Notes: generated from the sequence alone by a model not told the origin. A stretch of DNA of 64,000 nucleotides from Sphingobacteriia bacterium (GCA_017304685.1 JAFKLR010000004.1:62001-126000); one strand, 5' to 3'; shown: positions 17,524-26,420, counted from the first letter of the stretch. Numbers and translations are program-made.

Positions 17524-19114
17524 CTTCGAAAACATACCTAACGGTTATGATCTTTGTGATGCCTTGGAAGGAGGCATCACAGCTGAATGGATAATAAATA
17601 ACCTATCTAATATCATTTATAGTATAGATCTTTCTGTACAACCTATCAAGCATAACACTACAAGACCTACTAATGAAAATGATTACATTAATGAAGCTAT
17701 AAGTATTATTTTATCAGGCGACCTAAAAATAACCTCTAAACGTAAAATGCTTAACAAGATAGCCAGGACTCTTGAGCTGGGGATTAATGAACTACTCACT
17801 CATTGCAAGGAGTCTAAAAATCTAGAAGAATTAGATTGGCGAATACTGGAGATATTAGATAACCAATTCACCCTTGTAAATTTAACTATTGACCATCTTG
17901 GTAGAGATAACATTATATATGTTAATAATAATTTATATAAATATAAAGTTAATAAATGGCATAAAGTACATGATAGGTTATTTAAACAAACTATCCAAAA
18001 GATCCTACAAAATCAATATAAAGAAGCTTCCAAACAAAAAGTAGATTCCATTTTAGATTTGGTTAAAACCGAATTATATGATCCTGAAATTGTACTTAAT
18101 CAAAATAGTGAATCTATTATTACAAAAAACATTCGCTTAGCTTGGGAAGAAGGTAAGTTTATTGAAAAGCTTCATGATAAATCTTTATATAATACTACTT
18201 GTTTAAACGTTGATTATGATCCTTATGCTACTGCCCCTAGATTTGAACAATTTTTAGAAGAAATTTTTATTTATGATCCAGATAAAGAGAGCAAAAAGAT
18301 ATTAATACTAGAGATGATGGGCTATATACTGCTTAAACAATGTCGATTTGAAAAATTCTTTATCTTAATTGGCGAGGGAGGCAATGGCAAATCAGTATTA
18401 TTGAACATAATAAAAAGCTTGTTAGGGGCTGACAATATATCATCTGTCAAGCTTTCCCAACTTGGAGATAAATTTCTAACTGCAGAGCTATACGGCAAGT
18501 TAGCAAACATTGTTACTGAAATAGCAGAGGGAGAACAACTTCCAGACGAAGCAATTAAAACCATAACTTCAGGTGAAAGAATGATTGCTCAGCATAAATT
18601 TCAGGATCCTTTTGAGTTTGAACCTTATGCTACCCCAATATTTGCTACTAATCATCTACCTTATTCCAAAGATCATAGTGATGCAATTGACCGAAGAGCT
18701 ATTATTATTTCCTTCAATCGCCAATTTACTAAGGATGAAATCGACTCAACATTAATACAAAAGCTAGATCAAGAAAAACCAGGAATTTTTAACTTAATGT
18801 TAAATGCTTTAGAAGGATTATTAAGGCGTGATTACTTCACTATTCCTCCTTCTTCATATGAGCTAGTAAAAGAGTGGAAGAAAAATGATCCTTTCCTGCA
18901 ATTTATCGAACAATGCTGTATAATCGGTGAAGGTAAATTATTATCTAAAGAACTGTATAATCAGTATTGCAATTGGATGAATGATAATGGAAATAAAAAC
19001 CCTCTTTCTCATCAAACATTCACTATTAGATTAAAAAGATTGAATGTTATCACTGTTAGAGGCAATCAGGGTAGACGCATGCTGCAAGGAATTAAATTAA
19101 ATAATATATATTAA
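17507..19114 (+). CDS. P4-family replicative helicase (D5_N / SF3 type)
   Basis: 535 residues. Residues ~210-270 match the D5_N-type region (FEQFLEEIFIYDPDKESK). The superfamily 3 Walker A is FILIGEGGNGKSVLLNII at about residue 285, followed by the Walker B-like ANIVTEIAEGE and sensor FATNHLPY with DRRAIIISF, the signature of phage/plasmid primase P4 family C-terminal domains. The N-terminal 40 residues (NGYDLCDALEGGITAEWI) look like the linker normally fused to Toprim. It would unwind the element's origin. GGTGAC repeats right after its stop codon may be that origin. Confidence 0.88.
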   Translation: MLLQPNFENIPNGYDLCDALEGGITAEWIINNLSNIIYSIDLSVQPIKHNTTRPTNENDYINEAISIILSGDLKITSKRKMLNKIARTLELGINELLTHCKESKNLEELDWRILEILDNQFTLVNLTIDHLGRDNIIYVNNNLYKYKVNKWHKVHDRLFKQTIQKILQNQYKEASKQKVDSILDLVKTELYDPEIVLNQNSESIITKNIRLAWEEGKFIEKLHDKSLYNTTCLNVDYDPYATAPRFEQFLEEIFIYDPDKESKKILILEMMGYILLKQCRFEKFFILIGEGGNGKSVLLNIIKSLLGADNISSVKLSQLGDKFLTAELYGKLANIVTEIAEGEQLPDEAIKTITSGERMIAQHKFQDPFEFEPYATPIFATNHLPYSKDHSDAIDRRAIIISFNRQFTKDEIDSTLIQKLDQEKPGIFNLMLNALEGLLRRDYFTIPPSSYELVKEWKKNDPFLQFIEQCCIIGEGKLLSKELYNQYCNWMNDNGNKNPLSHQTFTIRLKRLNVITVRGNQGRRMLQGIKLNNIY

Positions 19115-19115
19115 A

Positions 19116-19269
19116 GGTGACACAGGTGACGCATTTTTTTAATAAAGTAGATAATATTATAAAAAATACTGATAAAATTATAGCTAATCCCCAGGGTTTC
19201 TGTAATATTAGTAAACTTAATATGGCAAACATTAATAACAATTGTCAAAATAGTGTCACCTGTGTCACC
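19116..19269. repeat. 15-bp inverted repeat of GGTGAC motifs, candidate origin iterons
   Basis: GGTGACACAGGTGAC at 19116-19130 is an exact reverse complement of GTCACCTGTGTCACC at 19255-19269. Each arm holds two GGTGAC units, giving four in 154 bp. P4 alpha protein binds type I iterons with a GGTGAA-like core (from memory), so these may be binding sites for the helicase encoded just upstream. They overlap the small coding sequence starting at 19117. Confidence 0.5.
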
Positions 19270-19536
19270 AAACAAAAATTAAGTATAAAAAATTTATTGG
19301 CTCTTAATAATTCACATAGCTCTAAGGAATATTATTTAGACTTATATGAAGAAAGAATTAGTATTATGCATTATGATGGCAATGTAGATATTAATAAAGC
19401 AAGACAAGCCGCTTTTGACGAAATAACAAGCCATTACCTTGAAAATGAGCTATTATTAAAAGGCAGCACTATCCCACCAGAAGAGCAATATTTACAAGCA
19501 ATTCAAGTGCTAAAACGATGGGGTATTCATAATTAA
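19117..19536 (+). CDS. Small hypothetical protein downstream of helicase
   Basis: 139 residues with a GTG start 2 bp after the helicase stop. The N-terminal half is Asn/Lys-rich and contains the GGTGAC inverted repeat in its DNA. The C-terminal half (SKEYYLDLYEERISIMHYDGNVDINKARQAAFDEITSHYLEN) is a helical segment found in element-borne replication neighbours, where I recall no assigned function. The GTG start could be replaced by the first downstream ATG if the repeat region is non-coding. Confidence 0.6.
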   Translation: MTQVTHFFNKVDNIIKNTDKIIANPQGFCNISKLNMANINNNCQNSVTCVTKQKLSIKNLLALNNSHSSKEYYLDLYEERISIMHYDGNVDINKARQAAFDEITSHYLENELLLKGSTIPPEEQYLQAIQVLKRWGIHN

Positions 19537-19558
19537 TTTTTAGTTAACGGAGAGAAAA

Positions 19559-19966
19559 GTGAGAAAATCAAATAATCCCAAAGGTAGACCTAGATCAAAA
19601 TCTATATTAACTGGCAGCGAGATTAATGAGTTACTACCACTTTCTTTCTTTAACTTCTCCAATGAAGCAATAAGAGAATATTTAAGCGTTTCAAATGATA
19701 CCTTTTACCAAAGAATAATAAACCAGCCCTCTGTACAAAAAGTACTGCAAGATGGCATTGCTCTAAGACATGCAGCAATCAGAATTAAACAAATGGAAGT
19801 AGCAATGAATGGTAACGTTCAGATGCTAATTCATCTTGGTAAATCAGAACTCGGACAGAGTTATAATAACATATCTACAGAAAAAAACCAGCAACCTCAG
19901 AAAATTGAAATTGACGATGTTACTTTAAGAGCAATAGCTAAAAATATTTTAAATGAGGATTTATAA
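19559..19966 (+). CDS. Hypothetical DNA-binding-like protein of the element
   Basis: 135 residues. GTG start with a good ribosome binding site (CGGAGAGAAAA). It opens with basic SNNPKGRPRSKS, then a helix-turn-helix-like NEAIREYLSVSNDTFYQRI and a helical tail. The layout resembles small-terminase-like or regulatory proteins of phage-related elements, but no terminase large subunit is present, so the function is open. The last 6 bp overlap the convergent kinase-like gene, which marks the end of the replication module. Confidence 0.65.
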   Translation: MRKSNNPKGRPRSKSILTGSEINELLPLSFFNFSNEAIREYLSVSNDTFYQRIINQPSVQKVLQDGIALRHAAIRIKQMEVAMNGNVQMLIHLGKSELGQSYNNISTEKNQQPQKIEIDDVTLRAIAKNILNEDL

Positions 19967-20548
19967 TAGTAATCTAATTTTCTCAGCTATTTGTTTACCA
20001 TTTAATTTTGAACTATCAAACCAAATATCATACAAGTCTTTGTTTAGCTCGAAGACATTATAAATTTGGGTTTGTTGTCTTACGAAATCTTCTGTTAAAT
20101 GTAGATTGTCTGTCCTTGTTTTAAGTCTTTTTAATTTTTCTTCTAAAGGACAATAAATTCCTATAAATTTGATATTATAATCACTTAAATATTCAAGATA
20201 ATATTTAGCTAAGTTTTTAGCATCAGGACCATCTAAGGCTGTATCAATTACCACATCGATACCTTGATTTAATAATTGCTTGGCTGTGGCAATTAATATT
20301 GATGCAACCACTTTTCTTCTTGCTAACCGGTTATTATTAAATAAGTCTTTATCTCCATCATCATTATTTTCTGTTCCTATTTCATTTTCAGCAAATTCAA
20401 AACCTGGCGGAAAAATTGTGCCAGAATATTCAGCAGTCTTATCTATTTGTAGATGGGCAAATTTATTACCAGATTGCTTACTTATTTCTTTAGCTATGGT
20501 TGTTTTGCCAGCACAAGACGGCCCATTTATAATGATTACTTTATTCAT
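19961..20548 (-). CDS. P-loop phosphotransferase, chloramphenicol-phosphotransferase-like
   Basis: 195 residues. Walker A GPSCAGKT at residues 9-16, then FAHLQIDKTAEY, the helix AKQLLNQGIDVVIDTAL, and GIYCPLEEKLKRLKTR with the arginines that contact phosphates. This is the layout of the CPT-like P-loop kinase family, in which chloramphenicol 3-O-phosphotransferase is the best-known member. Many relatives act on unknown small molecules, so drug resistance is not shown. It lies 2 bp downstream of the Nudix gene on the same strand. Confidence 0.75.
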   Translation of the reverse strand: MNKVIIINGPSCAGKTTIAKEISKQSGNKFAHLQIDKTAEYSGTIFPPGFEFAENEIGTENNDDGDKDLFNNNRLARRKVVASILIATAKQLLNQGIDVVIDTALDGPDAKNLAKYYLEYLSDYNIKFIGIYCPLEEKLKRLKTRTDNLHLTEDFVRQQTQIYNVFELNKDLYDIWFDSSKLNGKQIAEKIRLLL

Positions 20549-20550
20549 CC

Positions 20551-21024
20551 CTAATTATTCCTCATAATACTTTTAAATACATTAACCTGCTCTAAATTTA
20601 ACCATGCAGGTAATAGTTCTTTAAGGGGTTCAGCTCTAAAATCTATTTCATTTAGTTTATTAAATGGCATCCATACTAATTCAATATGTTGCTCAAGCTG
20701 TATAATTTTAGTAAAAGCTTTTAAATCAGGTGATTCAAGTTCAAAGATAAAATTATATTCATGGTTATGACATATACTACTATGTCCTGGTTCAAAACTA
20801 TATTCAAGGCAACCTAAAAATCTTTTGATTTGGCATTTAGCACCCGTTTCTTCAAGAAATTCTCGTAGAGCTGTGGCTTGGGCAGCTTCATTATACTCAA
20901 TATGGCCACCAGGTAAAAAATAAAAATTAATAGCTAGATCAAGCGTTCTGCATAATAATATGTGACCTTGATCAATTACTACCCCTCTAGCTAATACATG
21001 GATATTTTTATTATTATTTTGCAT
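20551..21024 (-). CDS. Nudix hydrolase
   Basis: 157 residues with a complete Nudix box (G40-x5-E46-x7-REFLEETGA), preceded by the typical LARGVVIDQGHILLCRT strand. It hydrolyses a nucleoside diphosphate linked to another group; the substrate is unknown. It is probably cotranscribed with the CPT-like kinase (2-bp gap). Together with MazG-like and HIT proteins in the same island it adds to a nucleotide-cleaning theme. Confidence 0.9.
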   Translation of the reverse strand: MQNNNKNIHVLARGVVIDQGHILLCRTLDLAINFYFLPGGHIEYNEAAQATALREFLEETGAKCQIKRFLGCLEYSFEPGHSSICHNHEYNFIFELESPDLKAFTKIIQLEQHIELVWMPFNKLNEIDFRAEPLKELLPAWLNLEQVNVFKSIMRNN

Positions 21025-21112
21025 TATATTATCACTTCTAATCCAGTAATTTTTATAAGTAAATATTATGAGTTTAGTCGCTTTCGCTACAGTGTTACTT
21101 TATATTTTTAGA

Positions 21113-22033
21113 TTAATAAAAAACAGTACAATTTCTTTTTTCAAGTGTCTTAAGCCATGCAGGTAGTATTAATTCCTTGTTTAGACGCAAATCTAGTTTT
21201 TCTAAGGAGGAAAGAGATTGAATAGAATCGGGTAGTTTTACTAATCTATTTTCTCGTAAGTCTAAGAATCTTAAAGTTTTTAGATTACCTATTGTTTCAG
21301 GAAGTTCAGTGAGTTTATTAGTTCTTAAATCTAAATCCGTTATATTGATTAAACTACCAATTGAATCAGGTAGTCTTTCAAGTTGATTATTACTAATAAT
21401 AAGTTTCCTTAAATTTATAAGCTTTCCGATAGCTTCAGGAAGACAATTTATCTTATTATCCATTGCGTGTAATTCTTTTAGATTAACTAATTCACCTATG
21501 ATTTCTGGCAAAGATAAAAGGTTATTGTTATAAACTCTTAATTCTATTAGATTTTCTAAGTACTTTATACTTTCTGGGAGTTGTAGAAATTTGTTATAAG
21601 TTATATTTAGATATTTTAAGTGTTTTAAATTAGCTATTGAATCAGGTAATTTACTTAACTGATTTCCTCCTAGATATAAATAAATTAGATTCTTTAGTTT
21701 ACCTATAGTGGGAGGAATAGACTTTAATTTATTATGCTGAATATCTAATACTTCTAGCTTATCTAAATTACCGATTTCCTCGGGGAGGACTTCAATATTA
21801 TTAGCACTTGCATTTATTCTTGTTAATGATCTTAAATTAAAAAGAATTGATGGTAAGTTATCGAATTGGTTTTTATAGAAACTAAGGATTTTTAATTTTG
21901 CTAATAAGGTTATTTCTTCAGGAATATGATGAAGATTATTCTTATCTAACCACAGGATAGATATACCGTCCTGGGTAAAAACTTCATTAGGTATGCTATT
22001 AAGATTCTGTCCGATAAGGTTTATAGTATTCAT
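21113..22033 (-). CDS. Leucine-rich repeat protein
   Basis: 306 residues made almost entirely of about twelve 23-residue leucine-rich repeats of the LPxxIGxLxxLxxLxLxxNxLxx type (for example LPEEIGNLDKLEVLDIQHNKLKS at residues ~81-103). It forms a curved solenoid for protein binding. There is no signal peptide, so if exported it would use a type IV system. In an intracellular bacterium it could be a host-directed effector; this is inference. It ends in AWLKTLEKRNCTVFY. The repeats are of the plant/SDS22-like 23-residue class seen in many Rickettsiales and Legionella proteins. Confidence 0.88.
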   Translation of the reverse strand: MNTINLIGQNLNSIPNEVFTQDGISILWLDKNNLHHIPEEITLLAKLKILSFYKNQFDNLPSILFNLRSLTRINASANNIEVLPEEIGNLDKLEVLDIQHNKLKSIPPTIGKLKNLIYLYLGGNQLSKLPDSIANLKHLKYLNITYNKFLQLPESIKYLENLIELRVYNNNLLSLPEIIGELVNLKELHAMDNKINCLPEAIGKLINLRKLIISNNQLERLPDSIGSLINITDLDLRTNKLTELPETIGNLKTLRFLDLRENRLVKLPDSIQSLSSLEKLDLRLNKELILPAWLKTLEKRNCTVFY

Positions 22034-22102
22034 TAATTAACTGTTTTTTATTTTAAATTATACTAGTTATAAAGTATCAAATACTTAATGGATTTAGTTA
22101 TT

Positions 22103-22666
22103 TTATCTTATTATATATTGTTGTATGTTATTTAAAATTGAAAGAGTTATTTCTGGGAAAATAGCTTTAAAATAATCTCCTCCAAAATGCCCCTGATTTA
22201 TGTATTCATGATATTCACAATTTAAGCTTTTATGTATAAAACGAAGTTGTTCTATAGGGATCCAAGGGTCATCTTGAGAGGCAAATAAAGTTACAAATTT
22301 TTGATTATTCCTTATTTTTTCCCAATTCCATGGACGCTTAAAATAACCTGATAATCTTCCTCTTTCTATTCCTAAATCAGTATAGTAAGTACCCACTAAA
22401 ACAGATCCAAGGATTTGATATTGTTCGGCATATCTAATAGCTGCAACTGCTCCTGATGAATGTCCAACTAAAATAGTATTATGATCAGCTTTTAGTTCAT
22501 GAGATAAATAAGGAAGCCAATAAGACTGCCTAGCTAACTCTTTATCAGGGAATTCAGAAGCAATAACTTCCAATCCATGGACTTCTAAATCTGCTTTTAC
22601 ACTCGGAAACCAATTATCTTTTGTAGTCGAGCTTCCATTTCCAGGAATAAATACTACTTTAATCAT
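22103..22666 (-). CDS. RBBP9/YdeN-type alpha/beta hydrolase
   Basis: About 187 residues. IKVVFIPGNGSS forms the first strand and oxyanion loop, the nucleophile Ser70 lies in the elbow LVGHSSGAVAAI, and the distal Asp and His are probably in SQDDPWIP and NQGHFGG. This small serine-hydrolase family (RBBP9/YdeN) has poorly known substrates. The frame opens at a GTG at 22678, but the ATG at 22666 has GGAA upstream and starts right at the core, so it is preferred. Confidence 0.82.
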   Translation of the reverse strand: MIKVVFIPGNGSSTTKDNWFPSVKADLEVHGLEVIASEFPDKELARQSYWLPYLSHELKADHNTILVGHSSGAVAAIRYAEQYQILGSVLVGTYYTDLGIERGRLSGYFKRPWNWEKIRNNQKFVTLFASQDDPWIPIEQLRFIHKSLNCEYHEYINQGHFGGDYFKAIFPEITLSILNNIQQYIIR

Positions 22667-22778
22667 AGGGAATTCCACATTTCATAATTATACATTTTTT
22701 ATGTATGACTTTATTAGATATTATTTCAATTAATAAGTTTAATTTTTTATATAAATATTCTTTAATTCACTAAAGATA

Positions 22779-23543
22779 TTATCTTAGTTCTTGTAATACA
22801 AATTTCAGAAAAATTAATACTTCCCTGGTCATATTTAATACCTGACCATGTTTATAATTTTCAGCTTTTTCAATTATACTAGACCATTTTCCCTTATAAT
22901 GTTCTTTTACCCAAATGGTAGCCTTATTTTTTGGTACAATATCATCATTTTTCTCTCTATAAAGAATGCGACATAAAGTTAAAACAATATATGCGTTATA
23001 TTCGCTATTTTTTAAGATAGAACAATCATTTAATAAAGATGCCCAATTTTGATATAAATCTTGCTTAGAGGCTTTTCTTACTTCATTTATATCAATAGGA
23101 ATTTTTATCATTTCTTTGATACAAGGTCCATATACATTAATTCCACATTCATAAAGAGTATGAAGATTAATTAACCACTCATTACCATATAGAGCATCAG
23201 TATATACTTTACCATTATTAATATATAACCTTCCTTTTATAGGTATATTAATATTATTTAACATTTCAGGGGTAATATATGAACATTCAAGCCTATTACC
23301 CCATATAGGATATTTCTCAGTTAATGAAAGATGTAATTCGATAATATTATTTAATTGTACTTTCATTAGTTCCTTATTAATTATTATAACTAAATCGATA
23401 TCACTTTTCCCTGGATCAAAACCTCCATATGAAATAGAACCCGTTATATATATAGCTAAAAGATTGTCGTTAAGAATGTATTTTAATCTGGTAGTTAAAA
23501 TATTGATAATATTCTTTATTTCCGCAGAAATTTTTTTATTCAT
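22779..23543 (-). CDS. Aminoglycoside 3''/9-adenylyltransferase-like nucleotidyltransferase
   Basis: 254 residues. The nucleotidyltransferase core is ITGSISYGGFDPGKSDIDLVI, with Gly35-Ser36 and the Asp48/Asp50 metal ligands. The C-terminal DUF4111-like helical domain shows LTLCRILYREKNDDIVPKNKATIWVKEHY, closely patterned on AadA-type ANT(3'')/ANT(9) enzymes, which adenylylate streptomycin or spectinomycin. Substrate choice cannot be read from sequence. It diverges from an exported HAD-like gene, with an inverted repeat in the 99-bp gap. Confidence 0.82.
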   Translation of the reverse strand: MNKKISAEIKNIINILTTRLKYILNDNLLAIYITGSISYGGFDPGKSDIDLVIIINKELMKVQLNNIIELHLSLTEKYPIWGNRLECSYITPEMLNNINIPIKGRLYINNGKVYTDALYGNEWLINLHTLYECGINVYGPCIKEMIKIPIDINEVRKASKQDLYQNWASLLNDCSILKNSEYNAYIVLTLCRILYREKNDDIVPKNKATIWVKEHYKGKWSSIIEKAENYKHGQVLNMTREVLIFLKFVLQELR

Positions 23544-23569
23544 ATAAATTGAATTTTTCTTTAAGTTAT

Positions 23570-23603
23570 AGTGAATATCAATAATCTTAATATTATATTC
23601 ACT
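23570..23603. promoter_or_regulatory. Operator-like inverted repeat between divergent genes
   Basis: AGTGAATAT (23570-23578) and ATATTCACT (23595-23603) are exact 9-bp inverted arms around a 16-nt spacer, midway between the divergent nucleotidyltransferase and HAD-like genes. The site could bind a dimeric regulator; no regulator gene is adjacent. Confidence 0.3.
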
Positions 23604-23642
23604 CCATAAGATAAGCTAAAAAATTATTATATATATGCTAGA

Positions 23643-24443
23643 ATGAAACAAACATTAAACTTTTTTATCTTAACTTTCGTAGTATATTTTACCTTCGGAG
23701 TACTACAAGTAAAAGCTAATAACAAAATTTTTATAATGCTAAATGTAGATAATACAATTATCGACCGAATAGATAAATGCGATATTAATCAAATGAATTT
23801 TCTGAACACTCAAGGAATAAAGACTCAAAGATTAGAATTTATAGCTTCTAATCATACTTCTTCAAAGTTTATGGGTATCTATAAACAGATAGTCAAAGGG
23901 CAAACATATTTTAATGGCGAATCTAATTATTTATCTAAGGTTATAGTTCACAAAAAACATAACGATATTTTCCAAATAACAGAATGTATAGCCATAAGAC
24001 CTATTACTCGAGACTTACTAGAAAAATTAAATAATTTAAAAAAACCTGTAAAAATATTATTAACTTCACGAAATGATGATGCTAGAACAGAAAACTTGCA
24101 TAAGAATTTAGATTTAACTATCCAGGGTAATAAATTTAATAATATCACAACTTATATCCCTAGAGATCGGTTTAGAATAAAAATTATAACTCCAGAAGGT
24201 AAAGAAATTTCTGCTAAAAGTTCAATTGAATTAAGAAAACATTATTCTTCTATTTCTTCAAATGATTATGTTATACTCCTTGATCACATAGAAGATTCAA
24301 GGTTTATAAAATATGATGATAGCAAAGATTTAAATATCGTAGTGTCAAAATATACTATAAATGAAGAATATGATATTCTTCACGACCAACAAGAAGTAAT
24401 GAAAATAATTGATAAAATTAAAGATTTTACGGAAAATAACTAA
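23643..24443 (+). CDS. Exported HAD-superfamily-like protein with altered nucleophile
   Basis: 266 residues. The N-terminal signal peptide ends at VKA (about residue 25). A HAD-like fold follows: motif I reads FIMLNVDNTIID, motif II ILLTSR lies near residue 138, and a motif IV-like ILLDHIEDSRF near 212. The HAD motif is DxDx(T/V); here the first position is Asn34, so the phosphoenzyme nucleophile is missing and phosphatase activity is unlikely unless another residue serves. The companion at 28218 keeps an intact DVDET. It may bind a ligand in the periplasm or be a secreted effector. Confidence 0.65.
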   Translation: MKQTLNFFILTFVVYFTFGVLQVKANNKIFIMLNVDNTIIDRIDKCDINQMNFLNTQGIKTQRLEFIASNHTSSKFMGIYKQIVKGQTYFNGESNYLSKVIVHKKHNDIFQITECIAIRPITRDLLEKLNNLKKPVKILLTSRNDDARTENLHKNLDLTIQGNKFNNITTYIPRDRFRIKIITPEGKEISAKSSIELRKHYSSISSNDYVILLDHIEDSRFIKYDDSKDLNIVVSKYTINEEYDILHDQQEVMKIIDKIKDFTENN

Positions 24444-24450
24444 TTAAATA

Positions 24451-25356
24451 ATGGAATTTAACGGCTTGATAGAAAATCTTATATTCTTATATAAAGAAAA
24501 GTTTAATCTCCATAATGCCAATTTCATTCGAATTAAACATGAAGATGCAATGGTCGCAATTGTGTTTAAGGTCGTTTTACCAAATCATACAACATTTATT
24601 CTAAAAGTTCATCCACGTGAAGAAGATTATTTTCGTGAAATATATTTTTTAAAATTTTTATCTAATTTATTACCTATACCGCAAATTATTCAGGCAGAAC
24701 CTTCATCGCTAATAGTACCTAGCGCTATATTAATGGAATATTTACCAGGAGAAGTGTTAAAAAGAAACGATATAACTAATAAACTTGCTTATAAAATTGG
24801 TGAACTACTTGCATGTATTCATCTTAATAAAGTAGAAAAATATGGTGATATAGCTAATGATAATTTAAGCAATGATCCACGTATTCCTTTTACAATTAAA
24901 TTTGAAGAAGGTTTTTCTGAATGTTGTAACCATTTACCTGAAATTATTCTTAAAAAAACTCGTTATTATTTTAATTCCCATATTGATCTACTAACTCAAG
25001 TTGATGGTCCTTGTATTATGCATCGTGATTTTCGTCCTGGCAATGTTATGGCAGTTAATAATGAAGTAACAGGAATTATTGATTGGGGTTCTGCACGAGG
25101 AGGTTTTGCTGAAGAAGATTTTTGTTCATTTGAACTTAACGAATGGTCTACAAGTCCAGATATTAAAAAGTGTTTTATTGATGGTTATTCTAATATTCGC
25201 CCTATTCCAAATTATAAATTAATAATGCCTCTTTTATTAATTAACCGTGCTTTAGCAATAATTGGCTTTACTATTAAAACAAAAACTTGGAATGGAGTTA
25301 ATTCATCCCTATATCAAGTTAATCGTCAATATCTTGAATCTTTTTTTATTTTATAA
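24451..25356 (+). CDS. APH-family aminoglycoside/choline-type phosphotransferase
   Basis: 301 residues of the protein-kinase-like APH fold. The catalytic loop CIMHRDFRPGNVM carries His191, Asp193 and Asn198, and the metal-binding Asp211 lies in GIIDWGSARGG. The N-lobe lysine is probably in FILKVHPREEDY. The family phosphorylates aminoglycosides, macrolides, homoserine or choline, and the target here is unknown. It starts 7 bp after the exported HAD-like gene and is probably cotranscribed with it. It is one of at least three different drug-modification-type folds within 6 kb. Confidence 0.85.
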   Translation: MEFNGLIENLIFLYKEKFNLHNANFIRIKHEDAMVAIVFKVVLPNHTTFILKVHPREEDYFREIYFLKFLSNLLPIPQIIQAEPSSLIVPSAILMEYLPGEVLKRNDITNKLAYKIGELLACIHLNKVEKYGDIANDNLSNDPRIPFTIKFEEGFSECCNHLPEIILKKTRYYFNSHIDLLTQVDGPCIMHRDFRPGNVMAVNNEVTGIIDWGSARGGFAEEDFCSFELNEWSTSPDIKKCFIDGYSNIRPIPNYKLIMPLLLINRALAIIGFTIKTKTWNGVNSSLYQVNRQYLESFFIL

Positions 25357-25422
25357 GATGATTTCATTTGTTTATAAGCTATATAAATCTATTTTTTTGC
25401 CAAAGAAGTGGGAAATAATAAA

Positions 25423-25845
25423 TCACTTTATCTCAGGATATTCATTAGGTTTAGAGCGGTAATAATCAATAAATTTAAAATCATCCTCAATTAAGATTTT
25501 ATCAATAAATCTTGCTTGCTCAAAGCTTCCTTTAGCTTGAACTTTATTGATTCTAACTATTTCTATCTCAGTAAGGGTAACATTATTTGCTTTAGCTAAA
25601 CAATATAATACCTCAAATGCATCTGCTAATTCTTCGATCAATTCTTCTCTGGAATCAGCTTGAATAACTTCTTGGGTTTCTTCAATTAATTTATGATTTA
25701 ATTGCTCTAAATATTCATCCACTGACAAATCTTTAGTTACTAATTCTGCTCCTAAACCTTGCATCATCTCCGGAATTTTATCACGCACTAATTTATTAAA
25801 TATAAATATATTTTTATCTTTAGTTATTTCTCTTGTAGCATCCAT
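25423..25845 (-). CDS. MazG-like nucleotide pyrophosphohydrolase
   Basis: 140 residues. FNKLVRDKIPEMMQ is the usual opening of the phosphoribosyl-ATP-pyrophosphatase-like/MazG-like housecleaning family. The helical metal site EETQEVIQA...EELIEELADAFEVLYCL contains the ExxE...ExxD carboxylates. It would hydrolyse an NTP to NMP and PPi. Six bases separate it from the upstream AAC(6')-like gene, so the two form a small minus-strand operon. Confidence 0.85.
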   Translation of the reverse strand: MDATREITKDKNIFIFNKLVRDKIPEMMQGLGAELVTKDLSVDEYLEQLNHKLIEETQEVIQADSREELIEELADAFEVLYCLAKANNVTLTEIEIVRINKVQAKGSFEQARFIDKILIEDDFKFIDYYRSKPNEYPEIK

Positions 25846-25851
25846 ATAACT

Positions 25852-26349
25852 TTATTCTCTTGTACTCCTTTTAATCTCTTGAAATCCTGCTTTTTGATAA
25901 GCTTTTAATGCAGCAATATTATTACTTTCAGTATCAACAAAGCAAGCATTAAACTCTTTCCAGATATAATCTTTAAGTAAGATTTTTATAACTTCTGGAC
26001 CAATACCTTTACCGATATAATTAATGTTACCAATAAATATATCAAATGCCGCCAAACTATTAGGCAGATCTGTGAGTTCAATTCCATCTTCTCTTGGAAA
26101 ATCATATGCATTATAATATTGGATATAACCTATGGGAAAATTATCTTGATAAACTATAAAAGCATGTATTGGCTTTTTAATATTACTATCAATCTTATAG
26201 TTCTCAGTATAACTACCATATTTCTCTTCAATTAGTGCAGGAGTCCAAGTAGTATCTTGATCCCAAAAAGCTTTAACATGAGGTGTTTCAAGCCATTTTA
26301 ATAACAGCGATAAATATTGTTTTTGTAATGAATGAAAAGTTAAGTCCAT
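25852..26349 (-). CDS. Aminoglycoside 6'-N-acetyltransferase-like GNAT
   Basis: 165 residues. The sequence WLETPHVKAFWDQDTTW, FIVYQDNFPIGYIQYYNA, FDIFIGNINYIGKGIGPEVIKILL and TESNNIAALKAYQKAGF follows the layout of AAC(6')-Ib-type GNATs, where the Gly-x-Gly loop binds acetyl-CoA. The drug specificity cannot be assigned, and relatives acting on siderophores or proteins exist. It is the upstream gene of the pair with the MazG-like enzyme. Confidence 0.82.
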   Translation of the reverse strand: MDLTFHSLQKQYLSLLLKWLETPHVKAFWDQDTTWTPALIEEKYGSYTENYKIDSNIKKPIHAFIVYQDNFPIGYIQYYNAYDFPREDGIELTDLPNSLAAFDIFIGNINYIGKGIGPEVIKILLKDYIWKEFNACFVDTESNNIAALKAYQKAGFQEIKRSTRE

Positions 26350-26420
26350 AAATTTACATAGATTTTATATTAACTAATATGTAATATCACATTAAACTTA
26401 GTTAAACTAGTTAAAAAGTT

